64,000 nt of DNA, from contig JAEEWW010000007.1 of NCBI GenBank assembly GCA_016287815.1, positions 1 through 64,000 of the forward strand. Direction: 5' to 3'. A program made the position numbers and the translations under genes. The notes under the pieces are model-generated. The model saw nothing but the letters and a program-made list of their open reading frames with translations. It searched no databases and had not been told where the DNA came from. Shown piece by piece: positions 19,510 to 28,265 of this stretch (its first letter is position 1; each line of letters opens with the position of its first letter). Source of the stretch: Treponema sp. Its GTDB lineage: Bacteria > Spirochaetota > Spirochaetia > Treponematales > Treponemataceae.

Positions 19510-22500
19510 GTGATTATTTTTACAATTTTGCTGTCGGCAGCAATTTCTGCCGGTATAGTTTTAGTATTCAGGAATATTGATAAAGAAAACAATTCTATGG
19601 CAAGTGTTCGCCGCTATGCGGACAAACGCCTTGCTGATTTTGAAAATTATTTCAAAGAGAAGACCCACGAACTAAGTGCAACAGGTGCAGAACTTGATTC
19701 TAAACAGACTATGTCTGCGGCAGCCGTAAATCGCTTTGAAAAACAGCTTGCTGAATTTAAGCAGATGCTCGGCGCATTGAGCAAAGAAACGGCAACCATA
19801 GATAACCTTAAACAGAAGTCTGACGATTACGAAGATTCCCTAAAAAAATTGATTCAGATGTCTGCAGCTGTAGAAGAAAATTTGCAGAGAATTCAGAATG
19901 CTTCCGGTGTTATAGAAAAAGTAAATGCACGTTTTGATGCTCAGAATAAAATTGCAGATTCTATCGAACGCAAGGTTAATTCTACTGTAAATGAATTTAC
20001 CCGCAAAAATGAAGAACGTTTAAAGGCAATTGGAACAGAGCTTTTAAATCAGTACGAAAAAAGAGCGCAGAGCATTGATGAAGCAACGGTTTCTGCACAG
20101 GCGCGTGCAAATGAACTTCTTGAAAAAATCAATTCTGATATAAACATGGCTTATGAAGATGCTTCTCAAAAAGCCATGCAGCTGGAAGATGCTGCATTTA
20201 AAAATTTGAGCCAGAAAGCAAATGAACGATGCGATTCGTATAAAAAGGCTATAGAAGACAAAACCGATGAAATTAAACAGAATATCATTGAACGTGAAAA
20301 TGAATTAAAAAAGCAGATGCAGGACAGTTCTGCTTCAATAAAACTTTTATCCGAAAATCTTGCAAAAGAAAATATTTCTAACGGTAAATCTATAGAGTCG
20401 ATAAAACAGGAATTTGCTTCAAAAGTTGCAGAACTGCAAAAACGCTATGATTCTCTGTTTGCTTCTTCTGTTTCTGAAGCAGATAAGCGGGAAAAAGCCG
20501 CATATGCAAAATACCTGGAACTTGCACGCCAGAATCTTGAAAACTTCAAAAAAACTGCAGAACAGGAACTTGAAATATTTAAAAGCACAACTGGACAGAA
20601 TCTTGAAGCGCTTAAAAAATCAGCTGAACAGGATTTTACTAATACAAAAACAGCGGCTTCAGAAAAGCTTACGGCCATTAATACTGCAATCGAACAGAGA
20701 TTTTCTTCGCTCAATTCGGTAATTGATGAAAAAGTTAAGCTTGCAGAAGCTAATGCACAGCAGCAGATTGGTTCAGTAACAGGAAAAATTGCACAGACAA
20801 ATCAGGCTGCAATTGAAAAACTTCAGGCTGTAAATTCTGAAATTGATAATAAACTTAACGAAGTTACCGCGCGTTTTGCCCAGATTGGTCAGGCTGCGGA
20901 TGAAAAAGCTGAAGAATTTAATGCCCAGCTTGAAGATAAACTTAGAAGCTGTGACGAACGTATTTCAGAAGCTCAGCAGGAAGCTTATGAAAAAGCAGAG
21001 CAGATTAATTCTCAGATGGATTCCAGAATTGATCTGGTAAATGAAAAAATCGAACAGGCAATTCAGACTTCTCAGGAAAATGTTGACAAAATAAATGACA
21101 CGATAGAAGAAAAATTAAGCTATGTTCGTGAAAAGCTTGAAATTGCTGATAAAGCCTGTACCGATAAGGTAGAACAGGCACAGTCTTTAATTGAACAGAA
21201 GTTTGAAGGAATTAATTCAACATTGGAAGCTGCAACTCAGGATGTGGCTCAAAAGATTGCACAGACACAGCAGGACGTTGCAGAAAAAATTACACAGACA
21301 GAGCAGTCCGTTAATCAGCGTATAGAAAACATCCAGCAGAATTCATCTGAAAAGATTGAACAGACACAGCAGGATGTTGCAGAAAAGATTACGCAGACAC
21401 GGCAGTCTGTAAATGGTCAGATAGAAGAAATTCAACAGGATTCAGCACAGAGGATTGCACAAACCCGCCAGGAAATGGCTCAGAAAATTGCAGAAATCCA
21501 GCAGTCCGCAGAAGACAAAATTACCAATATACAGCAGTCTGCAGAAGACAGGATAAGTAATATACAGCAGTCTACTGAAGAAAAAATCAATAATATCCAG
21601 TATTCCACAGAAGAAAAGATTAATAATATTCAGCATTCTGCAGAAGAAAAAATCAGCAATATCCAGCAGGCCACTGAAATAAAAATTAATGATATACAGC
21701 AGGCTTCGGAAGCAAAACTTTCCGAAGCAGAGACTATGGTCGAAAGGCACTTTGCAGAGCTGGACGGTAAGTGTGCTCAGATTCAGCAGAATGCCGCAGA
21801 AAAAATTGATAATGTTACGAATATGATTTCAAGTACACAGCATACGGTAGCTGAAAAACTTGAAGATGTCAGCAGCTTTGTTGAACAGAAAGCACAGGAA
21901 ATAAATGTTCGTGCTGATTCTAAAATAGAAGCTGTAAACGAAAAACTTTTGTCAGTTGAAAAAGAATTTGATGATAAGGTTAATAAGGCAAATTCTGTAA
22001 TTGATGAAAAAATTGTTTTTGTAAATGAAAAAATGTCAGGCATTGAAAAAGCCGCCGCAGAAAAAGTAAGTCAGGTAACGGCGGCAATTACCGGCGGTTT
22101 CAATTCCGTAGATGAAAAAATCCTTTCGGCTAAAAATGATGCAGAAAGCAAAATAGAAAAGATTTCCATGGGAATCGATGAAAAGTTGAATGCCGTTACT
22201 TCTGATGCAGAGCAGGCACAAAGACTTTCTGCCGAAAAACTTGCCGAAGTTTCTAAAAAGATTGCCGGCATGGATACAATGTTAAACGACTATCAGAAAG
22301 ATTTACAGTACAGACTTTCTGCAATTGAAATGTCCGGCAAAGATGTAGAAGCCGTGCAGGATGCAATGCATGCGGCTATGGATAAAGTTCAGTCCCGTAT
22401 ACTTTCAGAATTTACTGATTTTACAAATAAACAGAAACAGAATCAGGATTTATTTGCACAGTCTTTAAATCAGAATCAGGCAAAACTTTCTTCCGAACTT

Positions 22501-24435
22501 GAAGCGCTGGAAATAGCCCTTGATGAATTAAAAACTTCCGCTATATCAAGTGTAAGTGAAAAACTTAAAGGAATAGAAGATAACTTTGATGCTGACCTTC
22601 AGGTAAGAAGTTCTAAACTTGCAAATGACCTTAATGCATGGAAAACTGATTTTGACGGACGCCTTACAACGCTTGCAAATCAGTATGAAGACCAGCGCCG
22701 CGATCTGGAAAATGCTTATTCTGAAGATTTTAAGAATAAACTTATTTCTATGCAGGAGCGCAACAAAGAACTTTTTGCAAAGAATACACAGGCTATTAGT
22801 GAAACAGAAAATTCAATACAGGTTCAGCTTGAACAGGTTCGCTCTGATTTGAACAGTTTCATGGATCAGTACCGTGATAATTTGCAGAAAGCTTCTTCAG
22901 ATTCTGAACGTGCATTAAGGGAAGCTTCCGCTTCTTATAATGCGCAGATTTCTGAACAGCTTGAAAAGAAAGAAAAAGAAATCCTTGAAGACCTTAAAAC
23001 ATTTGAAGACGGCGTAATTTCAAGGCAGCAGACAAGCACCTCTTCAATTGATTCAGCCCTTTCTGAATTTAATTCATGGAAGGAACAGCTTCGTCAGCAG
23101 ATGGAAGAATCCCGTACAATGTTCTTTGAACAGTTACAGGGAATGAGCAGTACAGCTGCTAAAAAACTTTCTGAAGCACAGGAAGAACTTGACCGCAACA
23201 TTTCTGATTATTCTACAGAAAATCAGGCAAGACTTTCAGAACTTGCTTCGCAGATTGATTCTCTTAAAAACCGTACAGATGTATCTATTGAAGAATTTGA
23301 TGCACATTCTAAACAGATTGTTGCAGAAATGCAAAAATTGTATGAAGAAATGCTTTCTTCTACGGAAGAAAAGGTTCATCAGCAAAATGCAGAAGCTGAA
23401 GAAAAACTTCGTTCGCTTAGAAATGAAATTCAGTCTGCAAGTGAAGAAAGTCAGATGCGTCAGTCAAAACTTGTACTTAAGATTCAATCTGATGAGAATG
23501 ACTTCCAGACACGCATGAGTGAAATCGATAAAGAATTAAAGAATGTAGAAACTCAGATGCAGGTTTACGAAAAAGCTGATCAGATGAAAAAACAGTTGGA
23601 TGAAAAAATCGCTGATCTGACAAACAGTTTTAACAGGCTTGAACTTTATCATTCCGATGCAAAAAAACTTTCAGAAGAATATGCAGCAATCATCAGTCTT
23701 GATAATGAGATGAATGAAAAGGTTAACCGTTTTAATGCCGGTAAAGCTCAGATAGAAAGCATTGAAACTAAGTTTGAGCGTCTGCTTAATCTTTCAGACA
23801 CAATGGACGAAAAAATTCGTGATTTACAGTCAACCAGTGATGATTTACAGCAGCTGCAGCTTTCTGTAAGAAATTTCCAGAATACTCTGGCAGGAATTTC
23901 TGAACGATATGATCGTCTTGAAAAGAAAAATGAAGTTATCGATCAGGTTACTGAAAACGTAGATAAAACATTTGAAACCCTTAAAGATTTGGAAATCAGA
24001 CTTTCAAATTGTGTTCGTCAGGCAACGGCTCTTCCTGGCGAAATTTCGGAAGTTCAAAATAATGTAGATTCAATCCTGGCTAATGACGGAAGAATTTCTG
24101 ATGCAGTGGCTAAATTGCAGTCTTTGGAAAGTATTCTTGAAGAAGCAGAAACCAAAGTGGATTCAATAAAGAATGAACGTCAGGGAATAGCTAATAGCGA
24201 AGCAAGGCTTCAGGCTCTTTCCAGAGAGATTGATTCTAAGTTCAAATTGCTTGAAAGGCTTACAAAAGCGGATCTTGATAAAAATCCGGCTAAAAATACA
24301 GGCGGCATAAGCCCGCAGGACAGGGAATCTGTAAAATCTTTGAAGCGGCAGGGATGGACAGTTTCTGAAATTGCAAGAAGATTGAATTTCCCGGAAAGTG
24401 CGGTAGAACTTATTCTGGAAATGCCTGATGATTGA
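19510..24435 (+). CDS. Giant coiled-coil protein, SpiroCoCo-like, with N-terminal TM and C-terminal HTH-like motif
   Basis: 1641 aa, almost entirely heptad/hendecad coiled coil; N-terminal hydrophobic helix MIIFTILLSAAISAGIVLVF; C-terminal SVKSLKRQGWTVSEIARRLNFPESAVELIL. Confidence 0.85.
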   Translation: MIIFTILLSAAISAGIVLVFRNIDKENNSMASVRRYADKRLADFENYFKEKTHELSATGAELDSKQTMSAAAVNRFEKQLAEFKQMLGALSKETATIDNLKQKSDDYEDSLKKLIQMSAAVEENLQRIQNASGVIEKVNARFDAQNKIADSIERKVNSTVNEFTRKNEERLKAIGTELLNQYEKRAQSIDEATVSAQARANELLEKINSDINMAYEDASQKAMQLEDAAFKNLSQKANERCDSYKKAIEDKTDEIKQNIIERENELKKQMQDSSASIKLLSENLAKENISNGKSIESIKQEFASKVAELQKRYDSLFASSVSEADKREKAAYAKYLELARQNLENFKKTAEQELEIFKSTTGQNLEALKKSAEQDFTNTKTAASEKLTAINTAIEQRFSSLNSVIDEKVKLAEANAQQQIGSVTGKIAQTNQAAIEKLQAVNSEIDNKLNEVTARFAQIGQAADEKAEEFNAQLEDKLRSCDERISEAQQEAYEKAEQINSQMDSRIDLVNEKIEQAIQTSQENVDKINDTIEEKLSYVREKLEIADKACTDKVEQAQSLIEQKFEGINSTLEAATQDVAQKIAQTQQDVAEKITQTEQSVNQRIENIQQNSSEKIEQTQQDVAEKITQTRQSVNGQIEEIQQDSAQRIAQTRQEMAQKIAEIQQSAEDKITNIQQSAEDRISNIQQSTEEKINNIQYSTEEKINNIQHSAEEKISNIQQATEIKINDIQQASEAKLSEAETMVERHFAELDGKCAQIQQNAAEKIDNVTNMISSTQHTVAEKLEDVSSFVEQKAQEINVRADSKIEAVNEKLLSVEKEFDDKVNKANSVIDEKIVFVNEKMSGIEKAAAEKVSQVTAAITGGFNSVDEKILSAKNDAESKIEKISMGIDEKLNAVTSDAEQAQRLSAEKLAEVSKKIAGMDTMLNDYQKDLQYRLSAIEMSGKDVEAVQDAMHAAMDKVQSRILSEFTDFTNKQKQNQDLFAQSLNQNQAKLSSELEALEIALDELKTSAISSVSEKLKGIEDNFDADLQVRSSKLANDLNAWKTDFDGRLTTLANQYEDQRRDLENAYSEDFKNKLISMQERNKELFAKNTQAISETENSIQVQLEQVRSDLNSFMDQYRDNLQKASSDSERALREASASYNAQISEQLEKKEKEILEDLKTFEDGVISRQQTSTSSIDSALSEFNSWKEQLRQQMEESRTMFFEQLQGMSSTAAKKLSEAQEELDRNISDYSTENQARLSELASQIDSLKNRTDVSIEEFDAHSKQIVAEMQKLYEEMLSSTEEKVHQQNAEAEEKLRSLRNEIQSASEESQMRQSKLVLKIQSDENDFQTRMSEIDKELKNVETQMQVYEKADQMKKQLDEKIADLTNSFNRLELYHSDAKKLSEEYAAIISLDNEMNEKVNRFNAGKAQIESIETKFERLLNLSDTMDEKIRDLQSTSDDLQQLQLSVRNFQNTLAGISERYDRLEKKNEVIDQVTENVDKTFETLKDLEIRLSNCVRQATALPGEISEVQNNVDSILANDGRISDAVAKLQSLESILEEAETKVDSIKNERQGIANSEARLQALSREIDSKFKLLERLTKADLDKNPAKNTGGISPQDRESVKSLKRQGWTVSEIARRLNFPESAVELILEMPDD
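21250..21711 (+). repeat. Tandem 33-nt coding repeats encoding about 14 hendecads
   Basis: Consecutive 11-residue units such as EKITQTEQSVN, DKITNIQQSAE, DRISNIQQSTE, EKINNIQYSTE, EKINNIQHSAE, all in exact 11-aa register. Confidence 0.9.
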
Positions 24436-24438
24436 TAT

Positions 24439-24473
24439 AAAGCGGCCGGCAGTGAAACTGCCGGCCGCTTTTT
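24439..24473. terminator. Bidirectional intrinsic terminator between the coiled-coil gene and ispDF
   Basis: AAAGCGGCCGGCAGT GAA ACTGCCGGCCGCTTTTT: 15-bp perfect stem between convergent genes. Confidence 0.9.
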
Positions 24474-24484
24474 GTTTACTCTGA

Positions 24485-25714
24485 TTAATTTTTAGAAAGC
24501 AGACAGGTGGCAAAAGCTTCTATTGCTTCGCCTCTGCCGATTTTTCCAATTTTTTCTCCGGTTTTTGCCTTTACAAAAATCTGGTCTGAATTAACTTCAA
24601 GAACGCCGGCGATTGACTGAATTACTTTTTCTCTATACGGAATGAACTTTGGTTTTTCAAGAGCAATTACACAGTCAAGGTTTTCAAGTTTCCAGCCTTT
24701 TTGTGTAATTTCCTGCCACACAGTTTTTAAAAGCATTTTTGAATCTGCGTCTTTCCATTTAGCTTCTTCCGGTGGGAAGAAACTTCCTATATCTCCCATT
24801 GCAGAAGCTCCAAGTAAAGCATCTGTTATTGCATGCAAAAGAACATCGCCGTCTGAATGTCCGTCTTCTCCTTTTTCAAAAGGAATTTCAATTCCGCCCA
24901 GCATCAATTTTCTGCCTTCAACAAGTTTATGAAGATCATAGCCAAGACCTGTTCTTATCATTTTATTGTCCTTTTTCGGGTGTTCTTCGCTATTCAGCAT
25001 CTGTAAGTCAGATTTATAGGTAATTTTTTTATTTATAGAATCACCTTCTACGATTTTTACTTTTCCGCAGTATTTTCCCCAGATTTCTGTATCATCTGTA
25101 TATGAACAGCCGTCAAGTGCTGCTTTTTTATGTGCTTCAAATAATTCTTTAAATTTGAAAGCCTGCGGAGTTTGTACGGCTGCAAGATTTTTTCGCTCCA
25201 AATGGCGTTTAATAAAGCCGTCACTTGAAATTTCTTTCTGTGTATCTACTGGTTGTAGTGCCGGAACAGAAGCTCCGAATTTTGCAGCTGCTTCTATAGT
25301 ATCTGTTATTATTTTTTTTGTTACAAAAGGGCGCGCCCCATCGTGTATCAGAACTAAATCATTATTGACTGGTGTTTCTGTTTTGTCTGCAATTGCGGAA
25401 AGTGCATTTAATACGGATTCCTGTCTTGTTTTTCCGCCTTCTGCAAGGATAAGCGGAATATTTGCTGAAAGCTGCTTTAATTTTGAATCTGTAAAAAGCG
25501 CTTCTTCTGCCTGTCTTTGTCCGCCTTTTGGAATAGCGATTGCAATTTTTGTTATGGGATATGCTTCAAGAAAAGAGCGGACAGCTCTTGAAAGAACTGT
25601 CCCTTCTTCTAACGGTAAGTATTCTTTTTTTAAGCCGCCCATCCTTGTGGAAGAGCCTGCTGCAACAACAACAAGATAAACTCTATTCGTCAAAGTCGTC
25701 ATCGTCATCATCAT
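24485..25714 (-). CDS. ispDF: Bifunctional 2-C-methyl-D-erythritol 4-phosphate cytidylyltransferase / MECDP synthase
   Basis: IspD part VVVAAGSSTRMGG...LVLIHDGARPFV; IspF part GLGYDLHKL...GHSDGDVLLHAITDALLGA. Exact start among several ATGs unclear. Confidence 0.94.
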   Translation of the reverse strand: MMMTMTTLTNRVYLVVVAAGSSTRMGGLKKEYLPLEEGTVLSRAVRSFLEAYPITKIAIAIPKGGQRQAEEALFTDSKLKQLSANIPLILAEGGKTRQESVLNALSAIADKTETPVNNDLVLIHDGARPFVTKKIITDTIEAAAKFGASVPALQPVDTQKEISSDGFIKRHLERKNLAAVQTPQAFKFKELFEAHKKAALDGCSYTDDTEIWGKYCGKVKIVEGDSINKKITYKSDLQMLNSEEHPKKDNKMIRTGLGYDLHKLVEGRKLMLGGIEIPFEKGEDGHSDGDVLLHAITDALLGASAMGDIGSFFPPEEAKWKDADSKMLLKTVWQEITQKGWKLENLDCVIALEKPKFIPYREKVIQSIAGVLEVNSDQIFVKAKTGEKIGKIGRGEAIEAFATCLLSKN

Positions 25715-26357
25715 CCTCGTCTGAAGAATCAGAATCTGCTTTGTCGCCTACATCATCGTCGTCATCAACATCATCGTCTGCCTGTGAATCTGTTTCGTCA
25801 TCAAATTCTTCATCGTCTTCATCAAGGTCATCCAATGTATGCTTTTGTTCATGAACAGCTCCAGGCGGATCTAGTTTTTCATGAATCAAAGATTCAGCTT
25901 CTTTTGTGCTTATTCCCATTGCAAGAGAAATTTCGTCTTCAAGAAGTTTACGTGCGTTATCGTACAATTTTCGCTCAAGAATAGGAAGTTCTTTTATTTT
26001 GCTACGGTTATAAAGACAGCGGACAATAGTTGCTATATCGTTTATGCTTCCTTTTTTAAGTAAATCAAGATTCATCTGATAGCGCAGCTTCCAGTCAGAA
26101 GTAATCGGTTCAAAATTATCGCCTAATAACTCAATGGCTTTTTGCGCTTCTTCTGCAGAAACAATGGAACGGATTCCAAGTTCTTCTGCACGGTCTACAG
26201 GAACCATTACAATCATGTCAGAAACTTCAAGATATATTTTGTAATAAAGAAGTGTCTGTTCTTTAAAAGTTTTTTCAAAGATTTCTGTGACTTTACCCAC
26301 ACCCTGACTTGGGTAAACAATCTGCTGGTCAAGTTTGAATTTCGTTTCGTAATCCAT
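25683..26357 (-). CDS. CarD/CdnL/TRCF-family transcriptional regulator with acidic C-terminal tail
   Basis: KFKLDQQIVYPSQGVGKVTEIFEKTF and VPVDRAEELGIRSIVS; Asp/Glu-rich tail DDLDEDDEEFDDETDSQADDDVDDDDDVGDKADSDSSDEDDDDDDDFDE. Start moved to ATG at 26357. Confidence 0.92.
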   Translation of the reverse strand: MDYETKFKLDQQIVYPSQGVGKVTEIFEKTFKEQTLLYYKIYLEVSDMIVMVPVDRAEELGIRSIVSAEEAQKAIELLGDNFEPITSDWKLRYQMNLDLLKKGSINDIATIVRCLYNRSKIKELPILERKLYDNARKLLEDEISLAMGISTKEAESLIHEKLDPPGAVHEQKHTLDDLDEDDEEFDDETDSQADDDVDDDDDVGDKADSDSSDEDDDDDDDFDE

Positions 26358-26494
26358 AACGTTTATATTAGCATATTTTTTAGAAAAATTCAATTTGTCA
26401 ATTAACTTATTTCTTTTCTGTACGGAATGCTCTTTCAGTTCATTTTTACGTTTTTATGTTAAAAGTGAAAATTAAAGTAAAAATTTTAAACATA

Positions 26495-26522
26495 AAAACC
26501 GTGCCGTTTCCGGCACGGTTTT
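26495..26522 (-). terminator. Intrinsic terminator of the minus-strand OMP gene
   Basis: AAAACCGTGCCG tttc CGGCACGGTTTT perfect stem 25 nt beyond the stop. Confidence 0.85.
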
Positions 26523-26546
26523 AAAGAGGCTTTCTAAAGGCTAAAA

Positions 26547-27152
26547 TTAGAGCTTAATCTGATAGCCTACGCCCAATGTAAGAGAGCGGAGTGTTGCAAT
26601 TTTATCACCGTCTTCATTCTTGAGAGGTGTTACACCAAAGTTGTAGCGGAGGTCTCCAACAAGAGCGCCGTTACCCATTTTGTATGCAACTTCTGTACCA
26701 AGTACGATGTCGAAAATAAATGGTTTTACTTTTGTGTCACCACTGAAATCACCAGAAAGTTTAGCTTTTCCAATAACATAGCCGAACTGTGGACCTGCAA
26801 ATGGGGATACTGTAAGAGCGTCGCTTACTTCGATGTCATAAGTAATAAGAGCTGCAAGATCAAGAACATTTACAGTTGATGTGTATTTTGCATCAAAATT
26901 ATCAACTTTCATTGCGCTTTTTACAACGTTGAATCCGAGTTCCGGCTGTACAGAAATGTTTTCTGCAACCGGGATTTTTGTAAAACCAGTAATGCCATAA
27001 TTCAGTGATTTAGCAAGTTCAAGTTTTTCATCACCGTAGAGTTTTGTTCCGATTCCAAAACCAAAGTTACCACGACCACCAACTGTAATTTCAGCTGTTG
27101 CCAAAGATACTGCTGCAATTGCTGTTACAACCAAAGTAATAATTTTTTTCAT
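26547..27152 (-). CDS. Outer-membrane beta-barrel protein (201 aa)
   Basis: Signal peptide MKKIITLVVTAIAAVSLATA, repeated beta-strand pattern, C-terminal LTLGVGYQIKL. Confidence 0.75.
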   Translation of the reverse strand: MKKIITLVVTAIAAVSLATAEITVGGRGNFGFGIGTKLYGDEKLELAKSLNYGITGFTKIPVAENISVQPELGFNVVKSAMKVDNFDAKYTSTVNVLDLAALITYDIEVSDALTVSPFAGPQFGYVIGKAKLSGDFSGDTKVKPFIFDIVLGTEVAYKMGNGALVGDLRYNFGVTPLKNEDGDKIATLRSLTLGVGYQIKL

Positions 27153-27242
27153 TGTTTTTCTCCTTTAACATTTTCATGTAGTTGATATGTGACCAAAATA
27201 TACGGCTAGTTTTTAGTAAGCACAATTCATAAAAAGGCAAGA

Positions 27243-27267
27243 TGCATTTTCGGCATGGTAAAATGCA
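27243..27267. promoter_or_regulatory. Candidate operator: inverted repeat TGCATTTT-N9-AAAATGCA in a divergent intergenic region
   Basis: Perfect 8-bp inverted repeat about 40 bp upstream of a TATAAT at 27307 that precedes the LytTR gene. Confidence 0.4.
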
Positions 27268-27322
27268 CAAAAATAGATAAAATCTGCAAAAAAACTCTGT
27301 ATAGTGTATAATTAAACGGATA

Positions 27323-27760
27323 ATGAAAATTACGATTTTAGATGCAGAACCTGATGAAGAAGATGAAATTATCGTCAAGTGTCATTATATTGACGAAAAT
27401 CTTTCTCATATAATTCATCAATTGAAAAATGGAAGCTCCAAAATGAATTTTACAAAGGACGGAAAAATCGTTCTTGTAGAAAAGTCAGAGATTCTATACT
27501 TTGAGTCAGTTGATGACCGGTGCTTTGCTTATACGGCACAGGAAGTTTACGAAACAAAATTAAAGCTTTATATGATCGAAGAAGAAGTTCCTGCTGCCAG
27601 GTTTTTCAGGGCTAATAAGGCGATGATTGTAAATATAAGCAAAATTGAAAGTCTTTCTCCGGCTTTTGGAGGAAGATTTGAAGCTGTCTTAAAAAACGGA
27701 TATAAGGTTATAGTTTCCAGAGCGTATGTACCAAAATTAAAAGAAATTCTTGGGTTGTAG
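27323..27760 (+). CDS. LytTR-domain DNA-binding protein without receiver domain
   Basis: KIVLVEKSEILYFESVDDRCFAYTAQEVYETKLKLYMIEEEVPAARFFRANKAMIVNISKIESLSP...VSRAYVPKLKEILG is a typical LytTR domain. Confidence 0.9.
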   Translation: MKITILDAEPDEEDEIIVKCHYIDENLSHIIHQLKNGSSKMNFTKDGKIVLVEKSEILYFESVDDRCFAYTAQEVYETKLKLYMIEEEVPAARFFRANKAMIVNISKIESLSPAFGGRFEAVLKNGYKVIVSRAYVPKLKEILGL

Positions 27761-27811
27761 GACGACAGAAGGGTTTTCAGAACCTATATAAAGAAATTTT
27801 TAGAGGATTTT

Positions 27812-28243
27812 ATGAGAGAGAAGTTTAATACAATGATTGTAATGTTTACAAGATTTTCTACAGCCATATTTCTGATTGATTCGCTTGTTCTTCTGGCTTT
27901 TAAAGGAAAAGAAGCAAAACTTTTTGCAACAGACATACTTGCTATTCTTGCATTGGCTCTTGCGTGTGCTGTTATATATACACTGCTTTTAACTGACAAA
28001 GATTTTTCTAAAAAGAAAATGTTTTTAATGCAGTTTTTATGTTTTGTAATTATAGATGTTCTGGTTCTTACAACAGGATTCTTTTTAAACTGGTATTCAT
28101 TCTGTTATATAGGTTCATTCTTTGCCTTTGAAAGCGTTATAATCGTTGTGTGCTTTGTAACTATAGCTTATTCATATAAAATCGATTCGTCTACTGCAAA
28201 AAAAATGAACGAAAAGCTTAAATCACTGGAAAAAGTAGTGTAG
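27812..28243 (+). CDS. Four-TM membrane protein, DUF3021-like
   Basis: 143 aa with about four hydrophobic helices and a basic C-terminus; directly downstream of the LytTR gene. Confidence 0.7.
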   Translation: MREKFNTMIVMFTRFSTAIFLIDSLVLLAFKGKEAKLFATDILAILALALACAVIYTLLLTDKDFSKKKMFLMQFLCFVIIDVLVLTTGFFLNWYSFCYIGSFFAFESVIIVVCFVTIAYSYKIDSSTAKKMNEKLKSLEKVV

Positions 28244-28265
28244 TTTTTGCTAAAATAATCAGGTT

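Noticed and set aside
21250-21711. Direct 33-nt repeats considered as a CRISPR array
   Set aside because: Units are contiguous with no spacers and sit in frame within a clear coding sequence.
21442-21750. Minus-strand 102-aa repetitive ORF within the coiled-coil gene
   Set aside because: It is the antisense reading of the hendecad repeats (repeated FFFCRLLDIIN units) and has no independent support.
25540-25854. Plus-strand Ser-rich ORF (SSSSSSSSEESES...)
   Set aside because: It is the antisense of the CarD poly-Asp codons, not a real gene.
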